This document shows positions 56,165 through 64,000 of a stretch of DNA of 64,000 nucleotides, in pieces. Source of the DNA: Dipteris shenzhenensis (lineage: Eukaryota; Polypodiophyta; Polypodiopsida; Gleicheniales); the NCBI GenBank assembly GCA_047967505.1, contig CM106541.1. One strand, written 5' to 3'. A program made the position numbers and the translations under genes. Numbering within the stretch: position 1 is the stretch's first letter; the number at the start of each line of letters is the position of its first letter. The notes beneath the pieces were generated by a model. That model was not told the DNA's origin. It was given only the letters and a program-made list of their open reading frames with translations, and made no database searches.

Positions 56165-56775
56165 AATTGGGTGGTGCACGAGCTTGCAATGGCTTTTGAA
56201 AGTTTTGAAAAGCAGTTCGTCGTCATGATAGATTTCCAAACTAGAGTGGAAGTCTTGAAAACACCCCATGTTGATGCTATTGAGCAATTTAAGTAGCTTC
56301 AAGAGATGCTAATGGAATCAGATGAAGATGTTGCATGGAGTGAACAAAGAGTGGAGGAGAACATCTGCAGCCTTAGAATGAAGGAGGAAGGAATTAGGAA
56401 GCAAATTCTTCATGTACAGAGCCAGACTGTGGTATTGACGGCCGAAATCGTTAAATCAGATGCCTATCCTATTATGCAATAGGGTCCGAATGCATGGCCT
56501 GCCATAGGCCCATCATAGATGAGACTGCATGATCTGATGGTATGCATGCTACCACCCTCTACATATTTTTTGCTTTGGGGTATTTGTGAATGCAAGCTCA
56601 CTATGTAGAGTATGCCATTTGCCATTGCCAAGTTCATGGATAGATCAAATGTGCCTGCCTGCTATAGCTATCTACAATGAGAAAGTAGATGTTGCAGCTC
56701 AATTTGCTATTTGTGCAAAAATTGCAAAAGACAAGGAGCTTAAATTAAAGAAGGCCAACTGCAAAGAAAAGGAGT
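56165..56775 (+). pseudogene. Unrecognised repeat-borne ORF, copy B
   Basis: Paralogue of 43940-44545: VVHELAMAFESFEKQFVVMID, an acidic/basic helical part, LHVQSQTVVLTAEIVKSDAYP, then a Cys/His cluster and NASSLCRVCHLPLPSSWIDQ (C-x2-C), MCLPAIAIYNEKVDVAAQFA and KDKELKLKKANC. The open piece 56586-56777 covers the last part. The two copies share stop positions only in part, so they decayed separately. Function unknown; the zinc-finger-like cluster suggests nucleic-acid or protein binding. Confidence 0.5.
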
Positions 56776-57230
56776 AGGTCAACTGCAAAGAAAAGGAGCC
56801 TGAAGGGAGGAGCCATCCCCCTTTAGGAAAGGAGCAAGAAGAGCCAAACCTACAACCAGGGAGCTCAAAGCAAGGAAAGAGGAAGTGACATGAAGGGAGG
56901 TACTAGCCCCCTTCAGGAAAGGTGCAAGAAGGGCTGAGGTTGCAATCAAGGAGCTCAAAAAGGCAACCTGATCAAAAGAATGTGGAACCAACCCCTGAAT
57001 GGAGCTCAAAAAGGCAACCTGATCAAAGCAATATGGAAGCAGCCCCTGAAGGGACGAACCATCCCCCTTTAGGAAAGGAACAAGGGGGGCTGAGCCTGCA
57101 ACAATCAGGGAGCTCAAAAAGATGACCTACTCAAAGCAATGTGGAACCAGCCCTCTGAGGGAAAGGAGTATCTGAGATGTAATCTATGTAATATGTATGT
57201 AATCTATTGAATTATTAATGTTCTCCAAAG
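56776..57230 (+). repeat. Basic repeat tail of copy B
   Basis: Four or five units (GGAGC(A/C)ATCCCCCTTTAGGAAAGGAGCAAG..., GGGAGCTCAAAAAGGCAACC) give an imperfect ~100-bp periodicity, expanded compared with copy A. The long minus-strand frame across it (56779-57117) is read-through of the repeat. Confidence 0.75.
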
Positions 57231-57239
57231 TTTACTTGG

Positions 57240-57680
57240 GCAATGTATCTATTTTCGGATAACACTTTGCAGAGCAATGCGATTTGTTCTAGTATAGCAC
57301 TGGTTGGTTTTAGCTCGGAGGTTGGTTGCACACTAGGATATTAACTGTCACCAACACATTGGTTTGCTTCTAGCATGGTCACTAGTGCGGTGGTTGGTTG
57401 CACACTAGGATATTAACTGCCACCAACGTGGTGGTTTGTGTCTATTCTTATTATTACAAGATGAATGGCATACAATTAATTTGTTTAGGATTTGTGGATT
57501 AGTTATGAGATTTCCTATTTCTCAATGTATGAGATTTTATATTTCTAGTATAGCACAGGTTGGTTTCAGCTCGAAGGTTGGTTGCACACTAGGATATTAA
57601 CTATCACCAACACATTGGTTTGCTTCTATTATTACTAGGATTTTAACTAAACTGCCACTAGCGTGGTCGGTGGTTGGTTG
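57240..57680. repeat. Palindromic repeat array, block 2 (left of the transposon)
   Basis: Three or four units of GGTTGGTTGCACACTAGGATATT...CACCAACA(C/T)(A/G)TTGGTTTGCTTCTA at about 57317, 57390 and 57577, and a last one cut at 57689 by the inserted transposon. It resumes at 62567. Confidence 0.88.
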
Positions 57681-57689
57681 CACACTAGG
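57681..57689. other. 9-bp target site duplication, left
   Basis: CACACTAGG immediately before the transposon end GAGGCAGTCG. It is identical to 62567-62575. The same string is uninterrupted (GCACACTAGGATATT) in sister repeat units at about 57410, 57590 and 63360, giving natural empty sites. Confidence 0.9.
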
Positions 57690-57750
57690 GAGGCAGTCGA
57701 TAGAGCGAGCGAGGAAAAGCGAGCGGGCCTAAAAAAGCGAGCGAGCTTTT
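57690..57750 (+). repeat. Left terminal inverted repeat
   Basis: GAGG start followed by three GCGAGC(G)-containing phrases with A-runs between them. Pairs with 62505-62566. Confidence 0.75.
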
Positions 57751-58545
57751 CCACAATTTCCTTATCACGGTACTCAACATAGCTTTGTGCAAACCACTAT
57801 TTGGGAAGATTCTCAAAAATAAAACTTATGTTACTATGTGTAACTATACCAACATTGCGAATTATAGTCTACCTTAACTTCCAATTCGAGCCATACTCAC
57901 ATTATGCAACAATAGTATGTGGGTTTTAAAGAAAGCGAATTTCCACTCCAAAGCAGATTCCATTATTGATACAACAATTCTTTTGCATTTGAAATGGGTC
58001 TTATTATCACAACTCCTTCAATAATCAAAAGAAATGCATTGCTTGATATGTTGAACTTAGTAATGTAAACATCACTTCACCCATAGGCGGGGAAAAAAAA
58101 TTGTTTGTAGACTTCATAGCATGGGATCGCATCAACACTTATGACATTCAAAATGGTTCTTCTTATTAAAAGTGTTATCAACCATGAAAGAAGTGAATGT
58201 TTAAAAATAGTTCACCCGTATGTTGAAAAAACCCAAGTGTCATTTATGACATTCAAAATTGCAACCATCCTGTAGTTCTTGGAGATTTTGCCCATACTTC
58301 TAACCCCTTCCCTTCAACCACAAAGAGGTATCTAATAGTTTTGTAGAACACTTGAGATATCATCACCTCCTAATACAAAACCATTATTACTATTTGTAGA
58401 ACACTTGAGATATCATCACCTCTTAATACAAGACCATTCTTACTATTTGTAGAGCACTTGAGATATCATCACTCCTTCCCTTTAGCCACTAAGAGGTACC
58501 TAACACTTTTGTAGAACACTTGAACCATTCTTACTATTTGTAGAT
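57751..58545. other. Transposon interior, left arm with ~60-bp tandem repeat
   Basis: TAGAACACTTGAGATATCATCAC recurs at about 58340, 58396 and 58452, with partial copies joined by CCATTCTTACTATTTGTAG (58310-58545). No coding family recognised. Confidence 0.7.
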
Positions 58546-58620
58546 GAGGCAGTCGATAAAGTGAGGGGGGAAAACCGAGCGAGGCAAAAAAGTCAGTAGT
58601 GAAAACCAAGAGAGGTTGCA
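58546..58620 (+). repeat. Internal copy of the left transposon end
   Basis: GAGGCAGTCGATAAAGTGAGG...GAAAACCGAGCGAGGCAAAAAAG closely follows the outer left end. A matching right-type end (TCTCGCTTGC then GGTAATTCTC) stops at 62024. No 9-bp duplication surrounds the inner pair. Confidence 0.7.
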
Positions 58621-59535
58621 TTGCTTGCCAGAACAAGTGAGTGGTGAAAACTCCAGCTCAAGTCGAAATTCATCATCAACAAAGATGCAATGAACTTGTT
58701 TCTTCTCTTTGATCCTTTGAACATTCTTATCCCTTTTCACCATTTCCCTTGCCATTGCTTCTTCATAGCCTTCATAGCACGCTAGTTCACCACACAATAT
58801 ACATTACAAATAGATATGAATGTACAAATAGCACTGCATTTAAGATAACTATTTGATTGTTCAACATTATTGATATATTTTTGAGACACTCACATTTAAA
58901 AGTGCAAGCAATGAATTCTAATCATATCAGACCATACACCTAAGCACATCATGCTCCATTCCTGCCTTCAAAACATATGTATCACAAGTATTCATCCTAA
59001 AGCATTGCATTTGACTTTTAATTTTTTTAAAATTATCATTTGCACTTCATAGTTTGACCAATATCACATAAGATTGTCCACTTTAAGGACCAGGGGGCAC
59101 TCTCTTTTTTGCCTTTATGCCCTTGCAAGAGTGGAAAGAGGAGGCTTATCCTTTTGGCCAAGTTTCAAAACCCTCTTCTTGACCATGATTCAAAGATTGA
59201 AACCCAACGATATCAAAAAACAATCCATGGTTAAAAAACAAACCCATCACTCTGAACTAGAGAGAACTAGAGAAAGTTATTTTACAAGCATGTTCCTATC
59301 GCAACAATCATGAAAGCAATTGTAAAAATATGCTATCTTGTATGATACCTCGACTATGCTATATGAAGTTTGAAAGTATGTTGTTTGTCTGATCACTATT
59401 TGTTTCTAGAAACTCACTTGTGTGAGATGGGTTTGGAGTAGTGTATTAATCCATTGTGTTCTTGCATGCAAGAGCAGCTCCAAGCAATGTCTTGCTATGT
59501 TCCCTAAACACCAATAATACTTTTGTAAAAGCCAC
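58621..59535. other. Transposon interior, unassigned frames
   Basis: The minus-strand frame 58534-58797 (EKKQVHCIFVDDEFRLELEFSP) and the plus-strand frame 59074-59313 are short and unrecognised. I do not call genes here. Confidence 0.4.
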
Positions 59536-60200
59536 ATCTCCACAACATGGTATTAATATAGACTTGTGCTTCAGAAGCAGAAACCACCATCAAAGGCAAG
59601 ACAAAATTCACCTATTTGCTTGAGCCATAGCAAATGGCTCCAAGATGAGGCACGGGCGCAACACTATAATGCAATCATGAATTTGCAAGAGGTCCAACCT
59701 TTGGAGCAATATATTAATACGCTATGCTACAACCTTCAAATTGCTTCCCTTAATGCCCTATGTAATCTTGCCTTCCTAAAGGGAAAATATGCAATTATCA
59801 CAATGTTTGGAACCACTTATTAATACGCTCTCCTCTAGCCAACAAATCACTATGCTATGAAGCACCATATTAATATGCGGTGTCCCAACTAGCAAATCGT
59901 TACCTTTGTAGCCTTTTTACTCGCTAGCAAAAATTGCCTTAGTCTCCACTTCAAGGCTGAATTCTGCTCTATGCAGTCCTTCCTTATTGAAATCACTCCC
60001 TCCTACTAGCAAAATTGCTACCAAAGACAAGTGGAAAAAAAGCTAGCTTTGCAAAGTTTACTATCGCGTATTAATACGCGGTGCTCTGGGAGTGAAATTA
60101 TTGCCTCCCCTAGCGAAATTGTTTTTGAAAACTAAGGGTTGAATCACTGGAAAAAGGAAATTTTGCAACTCTTGGCACCGCGTGTTAATATGCGCGGTGC
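59536..60200. repeat. Spaced TATTAATACGCGGTGC motif array
   Basis: TATTAATA(C/T)GC(G/T)(G/A)TG-type motifs at about 59551, 59711, 59818, 59870, 60067 and 60184, spaced 50-200 bp, alternate with CTAGC(A/G)AAAT phrases. The copy at 60065-60080 is the perfect palindrome CGCGTATTAATACGCG. Confidence 0.75.
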
Positions 60201-61220
60201 TGAAGTCATGAAATCCTTACCTGAGGGAGAACTAGGAGAAGCCCAAGATAGTCGGCAAGAGGAGTCCTGCAGGGATGTACAACGACCTGGCTAGGAGTTC
60301 CAGAGACTGATATGGGTGCACCGGGAGGCACTTTACCCGGTGACGAACGACGGGATGCAAAAGGGACGATCTGGAGGAGTTGAAAGGGTCGACTAAGAAG
60401 TAGATGCAAAAACGAATGAGCAAGTTAGACGTAGCCAATGGAGATCCTAGGGAAGGGAAGCAGCCAACGGAGTGGTGGCAGGGGCAGTGGGAGCGTGGGT
60501 GCAAGTGGAGGAGATGGAATCGGGCAATCGTACTGATTCTCCGCAGCTCTTTTGTGATGGTATTCTTCTACGCATCTTCTGTGTATCTTCTGCATACCTC
60601 AAACTGCTGTGATAGAGTGATAGAATGGATTGGTGTGGTTGAAGCCTTTGGAGAACTGGAATGAAAAGTGTGCTTGATTTTGACCAAAGCCTTGCTGCAA
60701 TCATGGAAGAGATAGTTTTCCTTTCGCGAATAAACTCAGACAACACCGAGAAGGACGTGGAGGTGGTTTTCAGTGACTTGATTCTCACGGGGACCAAACC
60801 AAAAATGATCAACGCACGACTGTGCAGCTGGGGAATGCTTTGAAATCTGAGACGGCTCATTTGGTATGACAGAATTTTTGGATGTTCAATCAAGCTGGCT
60901 AGCTTCTGTACTTCCCATGTCTTCAGCTCTTTTCAACGTGAAATATTGCAGTTTCAAGGTGAGGTCACTGAGGTATTTCATTTCACAAGTCTGATAAATA
61001 TACAATACTCTTATACAAGTCGCAACGAACGATCAACAAGAATTTCTGCAGGACCAACGCGCACTTATGTTCCATTCCTATGAAATCTGAATCGCTCGTG
61101 GGATATGCAGGATTGCAAGAAAGAAGAGGGTGCAGGGAATCGCAGGGTAAGACACTAGGCCTTCTTCAATGGCGTCACAGACGTTGTCATGAATTAGGCC
61201 GTGATTACTCTTTGATTAAG
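60201..61220. other. GC-richer block inside the transposon, possible captured sequence
   Basis: Composition rises relative to the surroundings (60230-60560). Short open frames 60404-60664 (ending ...GVVEAFGELE) and 60661-60843 (MEEIVFLSRINSDNTEKDVE) overlap by a few bases. They look protein-like but match no family I know. Capture of host exons is a known habit of Mutator-like elements; here it is only a suspicion. Confidence 0.35.
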
Positions 61221-61435
61221 CTTTGCTTACCTTCCATAAGTTACGTTCATGCCAGGCGTCATCTTTTTGGTTTTGCCGCCGAGACGAAGTTACTCACCTA
61301 ATGATGGGTCTCCATGCCAGACGTTTGTTTTGGTTTTGGTCATGCCCGACGTTTGATTTGGTTTTGCTTGTACGTTTGATTTGGTTTCGTTCATGCCCGA
61401 CACTTGTTTTGGTTTTGTTTGTTTTGGAGCAAGAA
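61221..61435. repeat. ~32-bp tandem repeat (CATGCC(A/C)GACGTTTG)
   Basis: About five diverged copies of CATGCC(C/A)GACGTTTG(T/A)TTTGGTTTTG between 61250 and 61430. Confidence 0.85.
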
Positions 61436-62504
61436 AGAATGGAGGAATGGGCTTCTTGTTTGGGAACAAACGAGTGTGAAGCAAGATGCATATACGTTGT
61501 AGGAATGGAGGCTGTATAGAGCACTGACAGCTTTGAGCCAAAAGCAACCAAAACCTTAAGGCAAGACAGTATGACTTATAGTTGCTCATGCAAATAGAAA
61601 AGCAGATACAATTGCACTCACAGAGGAGCCTAAGAACTTTGTCAATGTTGAAAACCCTCAGCTAGTGATGCCTTCTTTCAAATCGTTTACATTTGCGTCA
61701 ATTGTGATGTTATTGACGGGGGAGCTCAGAAGACTGCTAGTACTTGTCTCTTAAGATCAACTTTGCCTTAATGAATCGCACTGCATGAAAGCCAAAGGAA
61801 TCTGGCCAACACGAGTTGTTAGGTTAGATAACAACAAAAGGCATTGCACTGAAGGAAGAGCTAATTCAAGAATTTGTTACAAGGGATTGTCTAGATTAAA
61901 AGATGCTTCAACCTAGAAAATAGATAGACAAGGATTAAAGCTTCAAACTACATGGTTTGCTCGGTTTTGTCGCACGGTGTAATGACTCTGATTGGTTTTT
62001 CTCGCTTGCTTTTTGGTAATTCTCATAAAACTTAATGCACCAAAATATGAATTTGTGGTTAATTTGTTGCATTGGTTAGATTAGTGGGAGGTAAGAATAA
62101 ATCATTAGGGAAGGATATTTTTCTAGTAACAAAGAAACATGGGTTTCATTCCAAGAGTGAACAGAGTTAAAAAAGCTAAGCATTTACATATGCATGGAAT
62201 CTAGTCTAATCCATGCAAGGAGTCCTTGGAAACACCCCACCTGTGTGGAAGGTTGCATTGATGATCTCAATTACTCTAGTGGAAAGAGAGAACTTGATTG
62301 CAGTTATTGTAGGTTTTGTCTTTAATACAAACAATGAATTGGAAATTGAACATACAAACTATCTCATGGATGATGTGAAATTAGTGTTAGTGGCTCAGAA
62401 AGTTATATGCATATTTAACCTTCTAGCATTGAGGAAACATATGGACTTTTGAATAAGTTATTATTTTTTTCTACTGAAATGGGGGATTTATAAATCTTTT
62501 ATTG
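61436..62504. other. Transposon interior, right arm
   Basis: A 58-codon open stretch at about 61579-61755 (VAHANRKADTIALTEEPKNF...) is unrecognised, and the frame 62213-62452 likewise. No transposase motif seen. Confidence 0.4.
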
Positions 62505-62566
62505 TTTTTTATTGCTCGCTTTTTTTGGCTCGCTCGCTTTCTGTCGCTCGCCTTTTGGTAATCCTC
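62505..62566 (-). repeat. Right terminal inverted repeat
   Basis: GCTCGCTTTTTTTGGCTCGC, then TCGCTTTCTGTCGCTCGCC and GGTAATCCTC at the outer edge. Its reverse complement aligns with the left end (57690-57750). Confidence 0.75.
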
Positions 62567-62575
62567 CACACTAGG
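62567..62575. other. 9-bp target site duplication, right
   Basis: CACACTAGG, continuing into GATATTAACTGCCACCAGC, which completes the repeat unit cut at 57689. Confidence 0.9.
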
Positions 62576-62709
62576 ATATTAACTGCCACCAGCATGGTGG
62601 TTTGCTTCTATTCTTATTATTTAAGATGAATGGCATACAATTAATTTTTTTAGGATTTGTGGATTAGTTATGAGATTTCATATTTCTCAATGTAAGTGTA
62701 GCTATTAAG

Positions 62710-62745
<36 letters not shown>

Positions 62746-62750
62746 ACACA

Positions 62751-62788
<38 letters not shown>

Positions 62789-64000
62789 TATAATAATATA
62801 TGTATATCTATATATATAATATTAAAATATTTCCAAAGTTATTGAAGTGATGTTTTCTCAGCTATGTGACTAGATAGTGTCCTTTGACAGGCCAAGGACC
62901 ATAATGTGAGACGAAGGATTTTGATTAAACTAAGTTGAAGATTTGACTGAGTTGAAGATTTTTGATTAAACTGAGTTGAAGATTTTGATTAAACTAAGTT
63001 GAAGATTTGAAATAAAGTGGTTGTATAATGCTAATGAGAGAGGAAGAGATGTCGCCTATGATGACAGTAGCACTTAGTACGGCAGGAAAACCTCTAAGTT
63101 TGGATAGTGTCAAGATAGGCCAAGGACCGCTGTAATGTCAGACCAAATATCTACATATATCTATATGTCGGTATATATCCAATATTATAGATGAAGTGAT
63201 GTTGTACAAAGCTCCAAAGTGATCCAATATTATAAATATTTCCAAAGCGATCGAAGCGATGTTGTATAGGAGTAAATCTTGGATATATATTACTCGAGTC
63301 TTTTTTAGGGGCTAACCACCCCTATAACATATGATAAGTGGTCCCTAGCGGGGTGGTTGGTTGCACACTAGGATATTAACTGCCACTAGTGCTCATTTAG
63401 GAGTTCACATAGATTCTTGTGACATCATCCATGTATTTGTGATTCTTTCTGTAACTTCCATGTATGGAAGTTATTTCTTGCACATTATCTTTTCATATCT
63501 TTGCGAGAGTTCCAACATCGTATGAAAGAAAATGACAAGGCCAGTCTCAATGAAATCTCTTTCTATTTAAGTGCCAAATGATGAGAGGTGGACATGTCAC
63601 ATCGTATGAAAGAAGAATGAGAAGTCCGGGCTCAATGAAATCTCTTGCATACTAGGATATTAACTATCGCCAATGCAGTGGTTTGCTTCTATTATTACAA
63701 TATGAATATGAATGTTATACAATTCAATTGTTTAGGATTTAGGATTCCTTTACAATTAATTTGTTTAGGAGTTCACATAGATTCTTGTGACATCACTCCA
63801 TGTATCTGTGATTCTTTCTGTAACTTCCATGTATGGAAGTCATTGCTCACACATTATCTTTGATTGCTAGAGTTCCAACATGCTGACAGACCCACCTCAG
63901 CCAATTGATGAGAGGTGGACATGTCAGGTCATATGAAAGAAGAATGAGAAGGTCATGCTCAATGAACTCTCTCCCTATTTAAGTGAAGTACAGGAACAAC
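62576..64000. repeat. Palindromic repeat family, right part (blocks 2b and 3)
   Basis: 62576-62930 repeats the order seen at 45165-45420: CCACCAGCATGGTGG, TTTCTCAATGTAA, a (TA)n(CA)n run (62711-62782), TTTTCTCAGCTATGTGA, GGCCAAGGACCAT. TTGAAGATTTTGATTAAACT is tandemly repeated at 62920-63015. Further units start at about 63352 and 63655. GATGAGAGGTGGACATGTCA...GAAAGAAGAATGAGAAG recurs at 63580 and 63907, closing with CTCTCCCTATTTAAGTG. A TATA-like TATTTAAG near that end hints at a promoter and an LTR-like role. A ~100-bp segment (TTTAGGAGTTCACATAGATTC...) occurs twice, at about 63405 and 63765. Confidence 0.85.

Larger units (their letters stand above)
57690..62566. mobile_element. DNA transposon, Mutator-like by structure (4877 bp)
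   Basis: The ends are imperfect inverted repeats: GAGGCAGTCG...GAGCGAGCGAGG-AAAAGCGAGCGGGCC-TAAAAAAGCGAGCGAGC on the left and, reverse complemented, GAGGATTACCAAAAGGCGAGCGACAG-AAAGCGAGCGAGCC-AAAAAAAGCGAGC on the right. Perfect 9-bp direct repeats flank it, the duplication length typical of Mutator elements (hAT give 8, CACTA 3). It interrupts a palindromic repeat unit at a site that is intact in sister units. Inside I find no MULE transposase signature, so it looks non-autonomous. It carries several tandem arrays and a GC-richer stretch (60200-60900) of unknown origin that could be captured sequence. Confidence 0.75.

Noticed and set aside
56779-57117. 112-codon minus-strand frame with repeated LLAPFLKGDGSSLQ-type phrases
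   Set aside because: Antisense reading of the basic repeat tail; periodic because the DNA is periodic.
60447-60893. 148-codon minus-strand frame in the transposon
   Set aside because: No motif, Ser/Arg/Leu-biased, and it overlaps plus-strand frames of equal merit.
58546-62024. Separate nested transposon
   Set aside because: End-like motifs exist on both sides but the 9 bp outside them (TTTGTAGAT and ATAAAACTT) do not match, so an independent insertion is not supported.

Overview
This window looks like nuclear DNA from a land plant with a large, repeat-swollen genome. A fern or other early-diverging vascular plant is my best guess, but that is inference. The signs are dense nested retrotransposon remnants, one spliced housekeeping gene end, long AT-rich spacers, many microsatellites, and no bacterial or organellar gene order. 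The only confident host gene is the 3' end of the ER glucosidase II alpha-subunit gene (three exons, 20682-23188, + strand). Everything else recognisable is mobile or repetitive.

Left third (1-20 kb). LINE fragments lie in both orientations (1163-2625). A GC-rich LTR-like block (3076-3940) recurs at 17734-18742. A Ty1/copia element (4485-10799, - strand) is nearly complete, with paired LTRs, primer binding site, polypurine tract and all pol domains, but three frameshifts and one stop break it. It sits inside an older LTR element whose LTR end and primer site (about 4155-4288) and gag remnant (10896-11720) are now separated by about 6 kb. A long degenerate LINE follows (12419-15430, - strand), then a second LINE tail (+). 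Next is a Penelope-like reverse transcriptase with a single in-frame stop (16061-16969), which is unusual in a plant.

Middle (20-43 kb). After the glucosidase exons come gene-poor spacer, a degenerate tandem array (28.3-29.6 kb) and a second copia element with its 3' end missing (30.88-35.31 kb, - strand). Two clusters of CCAAGGTT-type direct and inverted repeats (36.9-37.25 and 40.8-41.07 kb) flank a DUF7869-like transposase-type pseudogene (38.46-39.65 kb). The first of two copies of another transposase-like gene (SDG-ASQFK / HGK-DG motifs) is at 41.8-42.7 kb; the second is at 47.3-48.2 kb.

Right third (43-64 kb). An unrecognised repeat family occurs twice (43.94-45.6 kb and 56.17-57.68 kb continuing at 62.57 kb). 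Each copy has a decayed ORF with a Cys/His cluster and a basic repeat tail, followed by an array of palindromic ACCACC...GGTGGT units. The second copy is split by a 4.88-kb DNA transposon (57690-62566) with GCGAGCG-rich imperfect terminal inverted repeats and a perfect 9-bp target duplication. This is Mutator-like architecture with no visible transposase. A Ty3/gypsy integrase end with its 3' LTR lies at 52547-54027. No rRNA, tRNA gene or CRISPR array was seen.
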